A DNA stretch of 64,000 nucleotides from Dyella_B sp035503745 (lineage in GTDB: Bacteria; Pseudomonadota; Gammaproteobacteria; Xanthomonadales; Rhodanobacteraceae): the NCBI RefSeq assembly GCF_035503745.1, contig NZ_DATJTC010000043.1, positions 62,001-126,000 on the forward strand, read 5' to 3'. The translations under genes and the position numbers were made by a program. The stretch's first letter is position 1; each line of letters begins with the position of its first letter. Below the pieces are notes generated by a model. The model did no database searches and was not told the DNA's origin. It was given only the letters and a program-made list of their open reading frames with translations. This document shows, piece after piece, positions 34,304-42,221 of the stretch.

Positions 34304-34555
34304 CTACCATGCCTGATCACCGACGAGCATTTGCGAGCTCCGCGTGCGCACGATGTACACGCCCCGGACCATTTCATCCTCGGTCCGGCGTGCCCAATCT
34401 TCGGCGTCACGCTTGATGCGAAATGTCATGGAAACAGCGGGCCAGCCGGTCTTGCGGACGATGGCTTTCCACGACCCCTGTGCGGTCCTGATCAGCAGGG
34501 ACAGGTTTGGCAGAGCAACCCTACAAGGCTCATTTCGCTTCTGCTGCGATGGTCT
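34304..34555 (-). pseudogene. tyrosine-type phage integrase remnant (N-terminal part)
   Basis: A minus-strand frame, too short and without a proper start, encodes a segment typical of the arm-binding N-terminal domain of tyrosine integrases: GSWKAIVRKTGWPAVSMTF, then RIKRDAEDWARRTEDEMVRG and VYIVRTRS. It stops after about 70 recognisable residues, before any SAM-like or catalytic domain (no R..HxxR..Y). It overlaps the 3' end of the downstream YeeE gene by 26 bp, in another frame. Confidence 0.75.
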
Positions 34556-34982
34556 TCACGGGCAGCGATGGTGCCTTTGACCAATAGTCGGCGATCCATC
34601 CGCCAAACAGCATGCTTGGGACCAGTGCGAACACATCGGGATTAGACAGCCCGAGCCCGGCTAGTGCAGGGCCTGGGCAGTAGCCGCTAAGTCCCCAGCC
34701 GATACCGAAGAGGGCCATGCCGCCGAGCAAACGCACATCGATGCGCGAGGCGGTCGGCAGATTGAAAGTGTGTGCCAGCCACGGGCGATCTCGTCGTATC
34801 AGCAGGCGATAACCTATTGCGTATACGGTCACCGCACCGACCATGACCCATAGCAGGCTCGGATCCCATTGGCCAAACACGTCAAGGAAGGCTAGCACCT
34901 TACGCGGATCGGCCATGTTCGATTCATCCAGTCCAGCACCAAACAATGCGCCAGCAGATAGCGCCGCGAGAATGCGCTTCAT
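34530..34982 (-). CDS. YeeE/YedE-family half permease (C-terminal-type half)
   Basis: 150 aa from the ATG at 34982, with four membrane segments. The conserved GWGLSGYCPGPALAGLG carries the family cysteine. YeeE/TsuA-type proteins move thiosulfate or related sulfur species; split two-gene versions accompany BigR/SqrR regulons. The start overlaps the stop of the partner half by 4 bp, so the two are probably one complex. The long upstream frame extension is an artefact. Confidence 0.88.
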   Translation of the reverse strand: MKRILAALSAGALFGAGLDESNMADPRKVLAFLDVFGQWDPSLLWVMVGAVTVYAIGYRLLIRRDRPWLAHTFNLPTASRIDVRLLGGMALFGIGWGLSGYCPGPALAGLGLSNPDVFALVPSMLFGGWIADYWSKAPSLPVKTIAAEAK

Positions 34983-35419
34983 GGTGTGCTCCCAAAGACA
35001 TGGCGGATCAATGCGACCGTGAGCATGGCCGTAGCCATGAATACCGGCACCGCGACGAGTGAACGTGGTGACAGCCGTGCCACGCCGCAGATGCCGTGAC
35101 CGCTGGTGCAGCCACCTCCAAGGCGGGTGCCCATGCCAACCAACAAGCCGGCCAGCGCCAATTGCCAAGCAGGTGCATGGCTGGTTGCATGAGCGTGACC
35201 ATGCCAGAAACTCCACAGGCACGCACCTAGAGGTAAGCCGATAACGAATGCCACGCGCCATAGGGCGTCACCGGCTTTCGGCGGAAGCAGGCTATAGGTA
35301 ATGCCGCTGATACCGGCGATGCGTCCGAGTGTTGCCATCAGCCACAGTGATGCCAGGCCGATCAATATGCCGCCGTACAACGCACTCCATGGCGTGAAAT
35401 TACTCACGTGACCTCCCAT
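34979..35419 (-). CDS. YeeE/YedE-family half permease (N-terminal-type half)
   Basis: 146 aa with about four membrane segments. It carries the signature RLGGGCTSGHGICGVARLS, with the cysteine proposed to handle the sulfur substrate. It overlaps the metallohydrolase gene by 16 bp and the other half by 4 bp, an operon of three. Predicted role: import or export of thiosulfate, sulfite or persulfide-linked sulfur (inference from family and context). Confidence 0.9.
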   Translation of the reverse strand: MGGHVSNFTPWSALYGGILIGLASLWLMATLGRIAGISGITYSLLPPKAGDALWRVAFVIGLPLGACLWSFWHGHAHATSHAPAWQLALAGLLVGMGTRLGGGCTSGHGICGVARLSPRSLVAVPVFMATAMLTVALIRHVFGSTP

Positions 35420-36279
35420 GCGCCAATGTCCAGCGGGAGTTGCAGGAACCGCTGTCCATTTATGTCAGGTGAGGGCAGGTGGCCGGCGCGAATGTTTACC
35501 TGCAAGGACGGCCACAGTAGGCGTGGTACGGCGAGCGTGGTATCCCGCCTCATGCGCAGTTCGACAAATGCTTCTTTGGTGACGTGCGCGGCGAGATGCG
35601 CATTGCTTTCCCGTTCCTCGGCAAGACTCACCTGCGCCCGCGGTGCCACACCGTCGGGCGGATAGTCGTGGCAGAGATAGACGCGTGTCTCGGGTGGTAA
35701 TTGGTACAAGCGCTGTACCGAGTCGTACAACGTGGCGGCATCGCCACCAGGAAAGTCGCAGCGGGCACTACCACAGGCAGGCGAAAACAACGTATCGCCA
35801 ATGAATACAGCATCGCCGATGCGATAACTCACGCTGTCGGGTGTATGTCCTGGCGTAGCCATCACTTCCACTTCCAGCGTACCCAACGGCAGTCGCTCGC
35901 CTGTGTGCAGCAAACGATCGAAGGATGACCCATTGGCAGGAAAACTGTCGCTAAGACCCAATCGAGGTTTGAAGGTGGCTTCTACAATCGTGATACCTGC
36001 CCCGATCGCCACCGGTGCGCCGGTGCGGGTGCGCAGCCACGCCGCTGCACTGAGGTGATCGGCATGAGCATGCGTCTCTAGGATCCACACCAGCGACAGT
36101 TGCTTGTCGTGAAGGTAATCAAGCACGGCATGCGCGGCATGCGTGTCGATGCGTCCGCTGGCTGGCTCAAAATCCAGCACTGGGTCGATCACCACAGCCG
36201 TGTGGCTGGCGGGATCGCTGGCGACATGGGTCCATGTCGAGGTGGGCCTGTGGAAGAACGAGGTAACAAGCGCAGTCAT
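35404..36279 (-). CDS. MBL-fold persulfide dioxygenase-like hydrolase (ETHE1/Blh type)
   Basis: 291 aa. Metal-binding residues are in ETHAHADHLSA, TPGHTPDSV, GDTLFSPACGSARCDF and LCHDYPP, the pattern of ETHE1/Blh proteins that oxidise glutathione persulfide. Blh is the first gene of the BigR regulon in Xylella and Agrobacterium, where it detoxifies sulfide. It is transcribed away from the ArsR-type regulator, across a promoter with a perfect inverted repeat. Confidence 0.92.
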   Translation of the reverse strand: MTALVTSFFHRPTSTWTHVASDPASHTAVVIDPVLDFEPASGRIDTHAAHAVLDYLHDKQLSLVWILETHAHADHLSAAAWLRTRTGAPVAIGAGITIVEATFKPRLGLSDSFPANGSSFDRLLHTGERLPLGTLEVEVMATPGHTPDSVSYRIGDAVFIGDTLFSPACGSARCDFPGGDAATLYDSVQRLYQLPPETRVYLCHDYPPDGVAPRAQVSLAEERESNAHLAAHVTKEAFVELRMRRDTTLAVPRLLWPSLQVNIRAGHLPSPDINGQRFLQLPLDIGAWEVT

Positions 36280-36312
36280 GGCGGCCTCTGCAATGAACGG
36301 AGAGGCCAGTAT

Positions 36313-36328
36313 ATTAGAAAAATCTAAT
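36313..36328. promoter_or_regulatory. probable BigR/SqrR-type operator
   Basis: ATTAGA-AAAA-TCTAAT is a perfect inverted repeat with 6-bp arms in the 76-bp divergent region, 27 bp upstream of the ArsR-type start and 33 bp upstream of the hydrolase start. It is AT-rich, as in known BigR boxes. It would let one repressor control both directions. Confidence 0.7.
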
Positions 36329-36355
36329 TAATAAAAGTACGGCACAATACGTGGC

Positions 36356-36664
36356 ATGAAGTCCATCACCAATCCCGCGCGCATGCGCGCTCATGCAGGT
36401 GAGGCCGCCGACTTGCTCAAAGCGCTGGCCAACCAGCAGCGGCTGTTGATCTTGTGCCACCTGGCCGAAGGGGAACTGGCTGTGGGCACCATGCAGGAAC
36501 GTCTGAACCTGAGCCAGTCGGCGCTCTCACAGCATCTGGCGCGGTTGCGCGAAGAAGAGTTGGTGACTACCCGGCGCGAGGCACAGACGGTGTACTACCA
36601 ACTGGCCGATGGTCCGGTGCGGGCGCTGATGGCAACTCTGCACAGTATCTATTGCGCCAAGTGA
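36356..36664 (+). CDS. bigR: ArsR-family sulfide/persulfide-responsive repressor (BigR/SqrR type)
   Basis: 102 aa winged-helix regulator with the recognition helix LSQSALSQHLARLREEEL. It has Cys34 (LILCHL) and Cys100 (IYCAK), 66 residues apart, the same spacing as the Cys pair that forms a disulfide or tetrasulfide bridge in BigR and SqrR. No metal-site motif of ArsR/SmtB (ELCVCDL) is present. It should repress the divergent hydrolase-YeeE operon until persulfide appears. Confidence 0.88.
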   Translation: MKSITNPARMRAHAGEAADLLKALANQQRLLILCHLAEGELAVGTMQERLNLSQSALSQHLARLREEELVTTRREAQTVYYQLADGPVRALMATLHSIYCAK

Positions 36665-37269
36665 TCGATGACGGGTATGCATATCTCAGAGGTAGAACTG
36701 GCAGATCAGGTGCGTGTACCTGCACCTCCCCTCCCACTCTCCATTTGGCCGTCTAAACGCTATCGTTTCTAGGCTCGCCTAGTTGGGGACGCGCGCGTAC
36801 ATCGTCGCTCTTGAGGGCTTTTCGGGTCGCTAACGCGGTCGGCGCGAGGAAAATCCGGACGGCGCCGACGCGACTTCTGCGGTGGAGTAGGGGAGATGAA
36901 AAAACGTGCCCAACCACCGGTGGAGTCGGGGTGAGCGAAAGCGTTGATTGGTGTTTTAGCAGGACGCTAGGAAAAAAGTAGCAACGTGGGGCGGAGAGTT
37001 GCCACACAGCTCTCATATGGTGGTAACGGGGGATTTTTTCCTGGAAAAACGAAAACTGGTACGCACCCGGTTCCACAGACCTATCAGGTGTCTATCGGCA
37101 GCAGGTTAGGGAACTGCACCGACTATGGGACACAGTGTGGGAAGAGGAGGTCATCTTGGCCCATGTGGGCAAGCGGAGAAACACACGTAGTGTTTGCATC
37201 AATCAAATTGCTGGCAAGCCGTTGCCAAACGGCAACTGAGCGGCTAACAAAGTGACCCGATGCAGAAAT
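36665..37269. other. unexplained non-coding or relic stretch before tRNA-Phe
   Basis: About 600 bp without a gene I can support. Weak open frames on both strands have no recognisable family or ribosome-binding site. It contains a 6-bp-arm hairpin (AGGTGC...GCACCT) near 36708, a CCACCGGTGG palindrome near 36914 and A/T runs, and looks compositionally unlike both neighbours. It may be a relic of an element inserted beside the tRNA gene. Confidence 0.4.
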
Positions 37270-37299
37270 GAAAACGGCCTGCATTGCTGCAAGCCGTTG
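37270..37299 (-). terminator. terminator downstream of tRNA-Phe
   Basis: AACGGC and GCCGTT with inner TGCA/TGCA pairs form a hairpin; on the minus strand it is followed by TTTTC. It starts 9 bp past the CCA end. Confidence 0.65.
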
Positions 37300-37307
37300 A
37301 AATCTAA

Positions 37308-37383
37308 TGGTGGCCGGGGACGGAATCGAACCGCCGACACGGGGATTTTCAATCCCCTGCTCTACCAACTGAGCTACCCGGCC
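37308..37383 (-). tRNA. tRNA-Phe (GAA)
   Basis: A 76-nt cloverleaf: acceptor GGCCGGG pairs with CCCGGCC, followed by encoded ACCA. The D arm is GCTCAGTTGGTAGAGC. The anticodon arm is GGGGATTGAAAATCCCC with anticodon GAA. The T arm is GGCGGTTCGATTCCGTC. It lies downstream of yggX on the same strand. tRNA-Phe is a common integration target, and an integrase relic lies about 2.8 kb away. Confidence 0.97.
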
Positions 37384-37453
37384 AGGGTGGACGACCGCTT
37401 GGGTCATCGGTATTGCGTGGAGCCGCACATTAAATCGGATGGTGAGGGCCGCG

Positions 37454-37732
37454 TCAAGACTCGGTGTCGGGGGCGACGTAGCCATCAGGCTTTTTCGCTT
37501 CGCCGCCGAACAGGAATTTTTCCATTTCGCCGCCCAGGAACTGGCGCGATTTCGGATCGAGCGGGTTCAAGCGGTATTCGTTGATCAGCATGGTCTGATG
37601 GTTCAGCCACTGCTGCCATGCGGGCTTGGAGATTTCCGCGTAGATGCGCTGGCCCAGTGGGCCGGGCCAGGGGGCGAAGTCCAGGCCTTCGGCATCGATG
37701 CCGAGCTTGGCGCAGTGAACGGTACGGCTCAT
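37454..37732 (-). CDS. yggX: Fe(2+)-trafficking protein YggX
   Basis: 92 aa. The start MSRTVHCAKLG at 37732 carries the conserved Cys7; GLDFAPWPGPLGQRIYAEISKPAWQQWL and INEYRLNP are family hallmarks. YggX protects iron-sulfur proteins from oxidative damage. Its ATG shares one base with the mutY stop, matching the conserved mutY-yggX pair. Confidence 0.95.
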   Translation of the reverse strand: MSRTVHCAKLGIDAEGLDFAPWPGPLGQRIYAEISKPAWQQWLNHQTMLINEYRLNPLDPKSRQFLGGEMEKFLFGGEAKKPDGYVAPDTES

Positions 37733-38787
37733 CAAAGGGGCTCCTCGGAGGATTGTGGCAACGCCAGCAGCAAGGATCTGACTGGAGCGGGCAGACCCAG
37801 CGAGGGCAGCTCCGACTCCGCGCACCAGCGTTGGTTGTCATTATCGGCGATGGCTTGCCTTGGCGCTGCGCCCTCGAACAACAAGGGCTGGATCTGCAGG
37901 CGGTAGTGGCTGAATACGTGGACGAACGGGGTCAGTGCCAGCGCATCGTCGATCCGCGCGCGCGCCTGCGCCTCGCGCCATGCGCCATCGGTGTCATCGG
38001 CTTCGGGCAGGCTCCACAGGCCGGCCCACACGCCGTGCGCGCCACGTCGTTGCAGTAACACGCGCTGGGTCGCGTCGCGCAGCACCAGCATGATGGTGCT
38101 GCGCGTGGGAATGGCCTTGGCTGGCTTGGGTGTGGGCAGTTGCGCGGTGAGGTGGTCGCGGTGCGCTACGCAGGTCTTGCGCATGGGGCAGGTATCGCAC
38201 AAGGGACGAGTGCGCACGCATACCGTGGCGCCCAGGTCCATGATCGCCTGGGTGTAGTCGGCCGTGCGTTTGGCAGGCGTGTGTTCGTCCGCGCGCAGCC
38301 ACAGCTGTTTTTCCACTTCGCGCTCGCCCGGATGACCCACGATGCCGTGGTAGCGCGTCAAGACGCGTTTGACGTTGCCGTCGAGAATGGGAAAGCGCAA
38401 TTGGTAAGCCTGCGCGAGTATCGCGCCCGCGGTGGAGCGGCCGATGCCCGGCAGTGCCGCAAGCGCGTCGAAATCGCGCGGCAGTTCTCCGTCGTGCCGC
38501 TCCGCGCATAGTTGCGCGGCGCGATGCAGGAAGCGTGCGCGGCGGTAGTAGCCAAGCCCCGACCACAGTGCGAGCACGACGTCTTCGTCGGCGGCGGCGA
38601 GGTCGCCCAGCGTCGGCAGGCGCGCGAGGAAGCGCTGAAAATAGGGAATTACGGTGGACACCTGCGTCTGCTGCAGCATGATTTCCGACAGCCACACGCG
38701 ATAGGCGTCGCGCGGATGCTGCCAGGGCAGGTCGTGGCGGCCATGGCGATCGAACCAGGCGAGCAATGACGTGGCGAATGCGGTCAC
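37732..38787 (-). CDS. mutY: A/G-specific adenine DNA glycosylase MutY
   Basis: 351 aa, removing adenine mispaired with 8-oxoG. HhH-GPD domain with LSEIMLQQTQVSTVIPYF (catalytic Glu region), LPGIGRSTAGAIL and NVKRVLTRYHGI; the iron-sulfur cysteines are in CVRTRPLCDTCPMRKTC. The C-terminal NUDIX-like domain recognises 8-oxoG. A GTG start at 38787 was chosen because family similarity begins there and GTGA overlaps the stop of the upstream gene. Confidence 0.94.
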   Translation of the reverse strand: MTAFATSLLAWFDRHGRHDLPWQHPRDAYRVWLSEIMLQQTQVSTVIPYFQRFLARLPTLGDLAAADEDVVLALWSGLGYYRRARFLHRAAQLCAERHDGELPRDFDALAALPGIGRSTAGAILAQAYQLRFPILDGNVKRVLTRYHGIVGHPGEREVEKQLWLRADEHTPAKRTADYTQAIMDLGATVCVRTRPLCDTCPMRKTCVAHRDHLTAQLPTPKPAKAIPTRSTIMLVLRDATQRVLLQRRGAHGVWAGLWSLPEADDTDGAWREAQARARIDDALALTPFVHVFSHYRLQIQPLLFEGAAPRQAIADNDNQRWCAESELPSLGLPAPVRSLLLALPQSSEEPL

Positions 38788-39872
38788 AGGGGATGCGGCC
38801 CGGCGGGTTGGGCGGGTGCGGCGGCACTGCTTGCGTTGGCGGGCACGGCGTTGCCGGTCTGGATGCTGAGGCCCTCGATATGCACTTTGCCCACGTCCAG
38901 CGTGGCCATCTCGATTTGGCCGTTGCCGGGTGGCGAGGCAATCATCGGCCCTTGTGGATTGGCCATCTGGTTCCACCATTGCGCCAGCGCCAGGGGCGGC
39001 AGTTCCAGGTCGATGTGGTTGTCCTTGCCCAGCAGCTTCACGCGCAGCAGCAGCGGATTGTGCTGCGTGGCCGGCGACAGCGAGATGGCGGCGTCGTAGT
39101 CGCCCTGGCCGGCCTCGTAGAACTTGCCCGCAAGTGCGATCGATGCGTGGGCCGCACCCCACCAGCGTGCCTGGCCGCTCAGGCGCAGCGCCGAGGCGTT
39201 GCTATCGGAGGCGCGCAGTTGGAGGTTGCTGAGCAGCAACGTGCCATCGGCGATGCTTGGCACGCTGGATATCTGCAGTTGCAAGGGCGTGCCGTCGTTT
39301 TCCCTGGCCGAAAGGTTGATCCAGAATGGCTGCGAGGGCGCGAGGCGGCCGGTGTCGAGCGATACGCCGCTCAACCATTCGCTGTCGCCTTCCACCACGC
39401 TGCCGTTGCGGATGCGCACGCCGGTGACGATGCTTGGAATTTCTTCCGGCACGGTCGCCGACTTCGGGGGCAGGCTGGTCAGCCATGCCTGCAGCGCATC
39501 GAGATCTACGCGCGGCGAGTCGATCTGCAGGCGCGAGATCACGATCGGGCCGCCGAACAGCGAGCGCCAGGGCAGCACCAGCCGGCCGTTGGCCGCCAGC
39601 AGGATCGGCATGTTCGGTGCGCCCAGGCCGCTGTCGCGCGCGGCCAGCGTAATACCCACCAATTGCAGCGCCGGACGCGGAAACAGGGTGGGGCTGGCGG
39701 GGCTGGAGAGGGTGAGCTGCAAGCCAGCCTGATTAGCCTGGGTCTGCAACAGCCGGGTGAACCGGTCCGGTTGCAGCAGCAGATACAGCGCGGCCAGCAC
39801 CGAGAGCGCCATGGCTCCGGCCATGCCGGCGCAGGCGATCAGCAGTACTCGCAATGGGCGCGGCAAATTCAT
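38784..39872 (-). CDS. AsmA-family protein, short form
   Basis: 362 aa. An N-terminal membrane anchor (LLIACAGMAGAMALSVLAALYLLLQP) is followed by an AsmA-type repeat region (LLQTQANQAGLQLTLSS, LVLPWRSLFGGPIVISRLQI). AsmA-like proteins are thought to affect phospholipid or outer-membrane traffic. At about half the usual AsmA length it lacks the canonical C-terminal AsmA_2 part, and ends in an Ala/Pro tail. It forms an operon with mutY-yggX. Confidence 0.8.
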   Translation of the reverse strand: MNLPRPLRVLLIACAGMAGAMALSVLAALYLLLQPDRFTRLLQTQANQAGLQLTLSSPASPTLFPRPALQLVGITLAARDSGLGAPNMPILLAANGRLVLPWRSLFGGPIVISRLQIDSPRVDLDALQAWLTSLPPKSATVPEEIPSIVTGVRIRNGSVVEGDSEWLSGVSLDTGRLAPSQPFWINLSARENDGTPLQLQISSVPSIADGTLLLSNLQLRASDSNASALRLSGQARWWGAAHASIALAGKFYEAGQGDYDAAISLSPATQHNPLLLRVKLLGKDNHIDLELPPLALAQWWNQMANPQGPMIASPPGNGQIEMATLDVGKVHIEGLSIQTGNAVPANASSAAAPAQPAGPHPL

Positions 39873-39893
39873 CGGCGTTGGCAGGGCAATCTC

Positions 39894-41003
39894 TCAGGCA
39901 CGAGCGAAATCGGCGGGAAGCAGGCCATCGACATAGGCATCGGCATCGAACACGCGCAGGTCCGCGGCGGTTTCGCCCAGGCCGACGAAACGAATCGGCA
40001 GCCCGAACTCGCGCGCCAGCGCGAATACCACGCCCCCCTTGGCGGTGCCGTCGAGCTTGGTCACCACCAGGCCGGTGACGCCGACGATCTGGCGGAACTG
40101 GCGCACCTGGTTCACCGCATTCTGGCCGGTGGTGCCGTCGATCACCATCAACACCTCGTGCGGGGCCTGGTCGTCGAGCTTTTTCAGCACGCGCGCGATC
40201 TTGCCCAGTTCGTCCATCAGCCCGCCCTGCGTGTGCAGGCGGCCGGCGGTGTCGGCGATCAGTACGTCGGCGTGGCGCGAACGCGCCGCTTGCAAGGCGT
40301 CGAAGATGACGCTGGCCGCGTCGGCGTCCTGGCCTTGGGAGATCACCGGCACCTGGTTGCGTTCGCCCCAGGTCTTCAATTGCTCGACCGCCGCGGCGCG
40401 AAAGGTGTCGCCGGCGGCCAGCAGCACCTGGCGCTTTTCCTCGCGCCAGCGGCGCGCGAGCTTGCCGATGGTGGTGGTCTTGCCCACGCCGTTGATGCCT
40501 ACGGTGAGCACCACGAAAGGTTTGTGCCCGTCGATGGAGAGTGGCTTTTGCACAGGCTTGAGCAACGCGATCAGTTCTTGCCGCAGGGCCTGCAGCAAGG
40601 CATCGGCATCGGCGAACTCGCGCTTGTGCATGCGTTTGCGCAGGTCTTCCACCAGCGATGTGCTGGCTTCGATGCCCACGTCCGCGGTGATCAGCGTGGT
40701 TTCAAGCTCGTCCAGCAGGTTGTCGTCCAATTTTGGATGGCGCCGGAACAGCGAAGACAGGCCGCGCGCGAACGTGCTGCCCGACAGCCGCTCGCGCCAG
40801 CCGCGTTTGGCCGTCGCCTCGGCGGCAGGCTCGGCGGCAGCGGGCTCATCGGCGGCAGGCGCAACGGCCGCAGGGGCGGGATCGGGCGTATCCAGCGCGA
40901 GCGGCGTCTCGGGCGCCGCGACAGGGGCGGGTGCCGGTTGGGCCGTTTCCTCGTGTTCCCCGGTGCCGTTGTCGGCGGGCTTCTTCTTCCAGAACTTGAG
41001 CAT
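39894..41003 (-). CDS. ftsY: signal recognition particle receptor FtsY
   Basis: 369 aa. An acidic, Ala/Pro/Glu-rich A domain (residues 1-80) is followed by the NG GTPase domain: the P-loop GINGVGKTTTIGKLARR, the DTAGRLHTQGGLMDEL stretch, VTKLDGTAKGG and the terminal VGLGETAADLRVFDADAYVDGLL. It docks SRP-ribosome complexes at the inner membrane. Divergent from rsmD, a common gammaproteobacterial arrangement. Confidence 0.96.
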   Translation of the reverse strand: MLKFWKKKPADNGTGEHEETAQPAPAPVAAPETPLALDTPDPAPAAVAPAADEPAAAEPAAEATAKRGWRERLSGSTFARGLSSLFRRHPKLDDNLLDELETTLITADVGIEASTSLVEDLRKRMHKREFADADALLQALRQELIALLKPVQKPLSIDGHKPFVVLTVGINGVGKTTTIGKLARRWREEKRQVLLAAGDTFRAAAVEQLKTWGERNQVPVISQGQDADAASVIFDALQAARSRHADVLIADTAGRLHTQGGLMDELGKIARVLKKLDDQAPHEVLMVIDGTTGQNAVNQVRQFRQIVGVTGLVVTKLDGTAKGGVVFALAREFGLPIRFVGLGETAADLRVFDADAYVDGLLPADFARA

Positions 41004-41071
41004 GGGGGTCGTGATTCAAAGACAATGGGCGGCATGCTACCACCCCGACCCGTACTGCCCGCTGAGGGCTT

Positions 41072-41635
41072 GTGTCCATGAAGCCCGCGCCTGGGCGTAT
41101 CCGCATCATCGGCGGCCACTTGCGCAATTCCCGTTTGGACGTGCCCGATCTTCCCGGATTGCGGCCCACGCCCGAGCGCGTGCGCGAAACCCTGTTCAAT
41201 TGGCTGGCGCCGACCATGGCCGGGGTGCGCGCGCTGGACCTTTGCGCCGGAACCGGCGCGCTGGGCATCGAGGCGCTTTCGCGCGGTGCGCAAAGCGTGC
41301 AGTTTGTGGAGCCGCAAGCGGCGAGCGCCGACGCGCTGCGCGCCAATCTGGCGCGGCTGAAAGCGCAGGAAGGCGAGGTTGCCTGCGTGGATGCGGCGCA
41401 TTTCCTGCAGCGCGCGGCCACGCCCTTCGGGCTGGTGTTCCTGGATCCGCCGTTCGCGCTGCAGCTGTGGTCGCCGCTGGCGCTGCGGCTGGAGCAGGGT
41501 GGGTGGCTTGCGCCCGCGGCGCAGGTCTACGTCGAATGTCCGCGTGAGACGACGCCCGCCATGCCCGACAACTGGGTGCTGCACCGCGAAGGCTACGCCG
41601 GCGAGGTACGTTATGCGCTCTATCGCCGTCACTAG
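41072..41635 (+). CDS. rsmD: 16S rRNA (guanine966-N2)-methyltransferase RsmD
   Basis: 187 aa. RIIGGHLRNSRLDVPD and LRPTPERVRETLFNWL are family signatures, with the SAM motif LDLCAGTGALGIEALSRGA and the catalytic DPPF (LVFLDPPFAL). It methylates G966 of the 30S subunit. The GTG at 41072 gives MSMKPAP; an ATG two codons later is an equally plausible start. It is 46 bp upstream of coaD, the usual partner. Confidence 0.95.
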   Translation: MSMKPAPGRIRIIGGHLRNSRLDVPDLPGLRPTPERVRETLFNWLAPTMAGVRALDLCAGTGALGIEALSRGAQSVQFVEPQAASADALRANLARLKAQEGEVACVDAAHFLQRAATPFGLVFLDPPFALQLWSPLALRLEQGGWLAPAAQVYVECPRETTPAMPDNWVLHREGYAGEVRYALYRRH

Positions 41636-41681
41636 GGCATTCCATTAAGCTAATGCGGTCCTTCCCGCGAACGTTGCGCTT

Positions 41682-42221
41682 GTGAACAAACCGCCGGTCA
41701 ATACACGCCTTGCCGTTTATCCGGGTACGTTCGACCCGATCACCAACGGTCATGCGGATCTGGTGGCGCGCGCCGCCCCCTTGTTCGAACGCGTGGTGGT
41801 CGCGGTGGCGGAGAGCCCGAACAAGGGCAAGGGCCCCGGGTTCACGTTGCAGGAGCGCATCTCCTTGGCGCGCCTGGCGCTGGCCGACCTGCCCAACGTG
41901 GAGGTGCGCGGTTTCGACTGCCTGCTGGCCCAGCTGGTGGAGGAGATCGGCGCGGGCGTAATTATCCGCGGCTTGCGTGCCGTATCGGATTTCGAATACG
42001 AATTTCAGCTGGCGAGCATGAATCGCCATCTCATTCCCAAGGCCGAAACGCTATTCTTGACCCCGGCCGAGCAGTACAGCTTCATTTCTTCCTCGCTGGT
42101 GCGCGAGATCGGTCGCCTTGGGGGTGACATCTGCGGCTTCGTGCATCCGGCGGTTCAACAAGCCATGCGGCAGCGCTGGCATAAAAAGCAACCCGACACC
42201 GAAGGGGATAACTATGCGTAA
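41682..42221 (+). CDS. coaD: phosphopantetheine adenylyltransferase
   Basis: 179 aa, the penultimate enzyme of CoA synthesis. It carries the nucleotidyltransferase motif YPGTFDPITNGH and ISSSLVREI near the C-terminus. The start is GTG (MNKPPVNTRLAVYPG). It follows rsmD and overlaps the next lipoprotein gene by 8 bp. Confidence 0.96.
   Translation: MNKPPVNTRLAVYPGTFDPITNGHADLVARAAPLFERVVVAVAESPNKGKGPGFTLQERISLARLALADLPNVEVRGFDCLLAQLVEEIGAGVIIRGLRAVSDFEYEFQLASMNRHLIPKAETLFLTPAEQYSFISSSLVREIGRLGGDICGFVHPAVQQAMRQRWHKKQPDTEGDNYA

Noticed and set aside
34331..34645. 104-codon plus-strand frame opposite the integrase relic
   Set aside because: The minus strand carries the readable integrase segment; this frame has no recognisable content.
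36753..37076. 107-codon minus-strand frame next to tRNA-Phe
   Set aside because: No domain, low-information sequence and no ribosome-binding site; kept only as part of the unassigned stretch.
38766..41081. 771-codon plus-strand frame opposite asmA and ftsY
   Set aside because: Its sequence is an antisense of well-identified ftsY and asmA; composition is rich in His/Gln/Arg, typical of shadow frames.
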